A DNA stretch of 53,483 bases, from positions 1 through 53,483 of the forward strand of contig JAGPMK010000002.1 in NCBI GenBank assembly GCA_018052995.1, read 5' to 3'. The notes below the pieces were generated by a model. The model was not told where the DNA came from and made no database searches. It worked only from the letters and a program-made list of their open reading frames with translations. This document shows, piece by piece, positions 52,243-53,483 of the stretch (positions are counted from its first letter, which is position 1; every line of letters begins with the position of its first letter). A program made the translations under genes and the position numbers. This stretch comes from Syntrophorhabdales bacterium (lineage in GTDB: Bacteria; Desulfobacterota; Syntrophorhabdia; Syntrophorhabdales; Syntrophorhabdaceae).

Positions 52243-53406
52243 ATGTATAAAGAGATTGTCTTAAGTTATGATAAAAACTTAGATGACAAAGATTTATTTG
52301 CAGTCAGATTGTTTAACGAGAAATTTGATGAAAATGAAATAACATTAGAGCATGACAGTAATAGGATAATAATTTTATTGAGAGAGATTGATATTGAAAG
52401 GTTGAGAGAGGTTGCCTCGCGTTTTTCTTCTTATACTGATAAAACAATTTTTCGAGATTTGATTGACTCGATAGAACAGATAAAGAGCTACGGGATCAAA
52501 GGGAACAAAAGAAACTATGTGGATTATAATAAAGAAAGAAAAGTAAAAAACAGAGAAAAAAAAGAAATCGATAGGATTCAATATTATTATACCCAAGGGA
52601 GCACCTTCAGAAAAGAGAATAGTAATTGTCCAGAAGAATCTGTAGATAAAATTATAGCTGGTGATAGCGAGGTTATATTAAAGAATATCCCCGATAACTC
52701 TATTGATTTAATATTTACATCCCCTCCATATAATTTTGGTCTTGAATATGAATCTAATGAAGATGCCCACTATTGGGAGATTTATTTTGAGAAGTTATTT
52801 AGGATTTTTAATGAATGCATCCGTGTTCTAAAATATGGCGGCAGGGTTGCAGTTAATATACAGCCTTTGTTTTCTGATTATATCCCAAGTCATCATATTG
52901 TTAGTAATTTTTTTATATCCAAAAAATTAATCTGGAAAGGCGAAATCCTATGGGAAAAAAATAACTATAATTGCAAATATACTGCATGGGGAAGCTGGAA
53001 AAGTCCGAGTAATCCATATCTAAAATATACATGGGAATTTATAGAAATATACTGTAAAGGAGACTTAAAAAAATCTGGAAACAGCGAATATATAGATATT
53101 TCAGCAGATGAGTTTAAAAAGTGGGTAGTAGCAAAATGGTCAATTGCGCCAGAAAGAAATATGAAAGAATATGGACATCCTGCAATGTTCCCTGAAGAAT
53201 TAGTTGAGCGTTTTCTTAAGCTTTTTAGTTACAAGGGGGACATTGTGTTAGACCCGTTTAATGGGGTTGGAACGACTACAGTTGTGGCAAAAAGGCTAAA
53301 AAGAAAATATATTGGAATAGATATATCTGATGAGTATTGTAAAGTGGCGGAAAAAAGGATTGAAGACCTAAAGCTTAAAATGGGTTTATTAGCAGATGAG
53401 ATCTAA
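52243..53406 (+). CDS. beta-class DNA methyltransferase (N4-cytosine or N6-adenine)
   Basis: A 387-residue SAM-dependent DNA methyltransferase. Motif IV TSPPYNFG (159-166) comes before motif I near the C-terminus (VLDPFNGVGTTTVVAKR, then YIGIDISDEYCKVA), which is the beta-class order. SPPY favours N4-cytosine but does not prove it. The N-terminal 125 residues are charged and unassigned. The ATG at 52243 follows GGGAG. Its sequence is visibly AT-richer and uses Asn/Lys/Ile codons more than its neighbours, suggesting recent transfer. It overlaps the next gene by 11 bases. Confidence 0.9.
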   Translation: MYKEIVLSYDKNLDDKDLFAVRLFNEKFDENEITLEHDSNRIIILLREIDIERLREVASRFSSYTDKTIFRDLIDSIEQIKSYGIKGNKRNYVDYNKERKVKNREKKEIDRIQYYYTQGSTFRKENSNCPEESVDKIIAGDSEVILKNIPDNSIDLIFTSPPYNFGLEYESNEDAHYWEIYFEKLFRIFNECIRVLKYGGRVAVNIQPLFSDYIPSHHIVSNFFISKKLIWKGEILWEKNNYNCKYTAWGSWKSPSNPYLKYTWEFIEIYCKGDLKKSGNSEYIDISADEFKKWVVAKWSIAPERNMKEYGHPAMFPEELVERFLKLFSYKGDIVLDPFNGVGTTTVVAKRLKRKYIGIDISDEYCKVAEKRIEDLKLKMGLLADEI

Positions 53407-53483
53407 TTTGATAAGAAAGATAGAGGAGCTTATAACCACTTATAATAATGTTATTAAAGTTGTTGACAAAAACGCTAATGAAG
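53396..53483 (+). CDS. start of a gene overlapping the methyltransferase (possible restriction enzyme)
   Basis: A frame open to the window end, starting ATG at 53396 with 29 codons visible: MRSNLIRKIEELITTYNNVI then KVVDKNANE. It overlaps the methyltransferase stop by 11 bases, the usual layout for a coupled restriction-modification pair. The residues visible do not identify it; restriction endonuclease is only a guess from position. Confidence 0.45.
   Translation, partial: MRSNLIRKIEELITTYNNVIKVVDKNANE

Overview
This window looks like the chromosome of a strictly anaerobic, probably Gram-negative bacterium of moderate G+C (low to mid 40s per cent by eye). The evidence is desulfoferrodoxin with a PerR/Fur-type regulator, indolepyruvate:ferredoxin oxidoreductase, an NfnAB transhydrogenase next to NuoEFG-type subunits, selenocysteine synthase and a glycyl-radical-activase-like radical SAM protein. 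This mix is typical of syntrophic or sulfate-reducing Desulfobacterota (Syntrophorhabdia-like) or Nitrospirota. I cannot place it further without comparison. No phage, insertion sequence, CRISPR array, tRNA or rRNA was found.

Layout. 1-7.5 kb: the end of rpmB, a bifunctional (p)ppGpp enzyme overlapping a receiver-cyclase gene, RecD2 helicase, a GGQ release-factor-like protein, a small envelope protein and a radical SAM protein. 7.5-13.2 kb: Hsp20, a NifU-like scaffold, a 24-residue lysine-rich mini-gene with its own promoter and terminator, an M20 peptidase, ProS and an M24 peptidase. 13.2-18.2 kb: a ferritin-like protein, TruA, a coiled-coil lipoprotein, a DegT aminotransferase, a GAF/HD-GYP protein and dodecin with a twin-hairpin leader.

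18.2-26.0 kb (minus strand) is the most interesting block. A textbook trp attenuator (18-residue leader peptide with three consecutive Trp codons, antiterminator, terminator, then a second terminator) precedes trpB2. It is followed on the same strand by a Cys-containing 81-aa protein, an aminotransferase, a degenerate IorA paralogue, iorB, iorA and a glycosyltransferase. I read this as a tryptophan-controlled module for making Trp from indole (TrpB2) and from indoleacetate (IorAB run reductively plus the aminotransferase). The individual families are known; the linkage and its control are the inference.

26.1-36.4 kb (plus strand): selA, an RluD-type pseudouridine synthase, a coupled thiamine operon (thi4-thiDN-thiC) without a visible TPP riboswitch, xseA, ruvX, mltG, and a thiolase with its DUF35 partner. 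36.5-41.4 kb: two response regulators, a PAS histidine kinase, a zinc alcohol dehydrogenase and an LsrF-like aldolase. 41.6-43.3 kb: an NAD synthetase whose glutaminase domain has Ser where the catalytic Cys should be.

43.4-50.2 kb (minus strand): five overlapping genes nuoE-nuoF-nuoG-nfnA-nfnB, probably an NADH/NADPH/ferredoxin-linked flavin-based complex. A palindrome sits at its likely promoter. 50.4-51.4 kb: perR/fur-dfx operon. 51.5-52.2 kb: a UPF0280 protein. 52.2 kb to the end: an AT-richer beta-class DNA methyltransferase overlapping the start of another gene, probably a restriction-modification locus.
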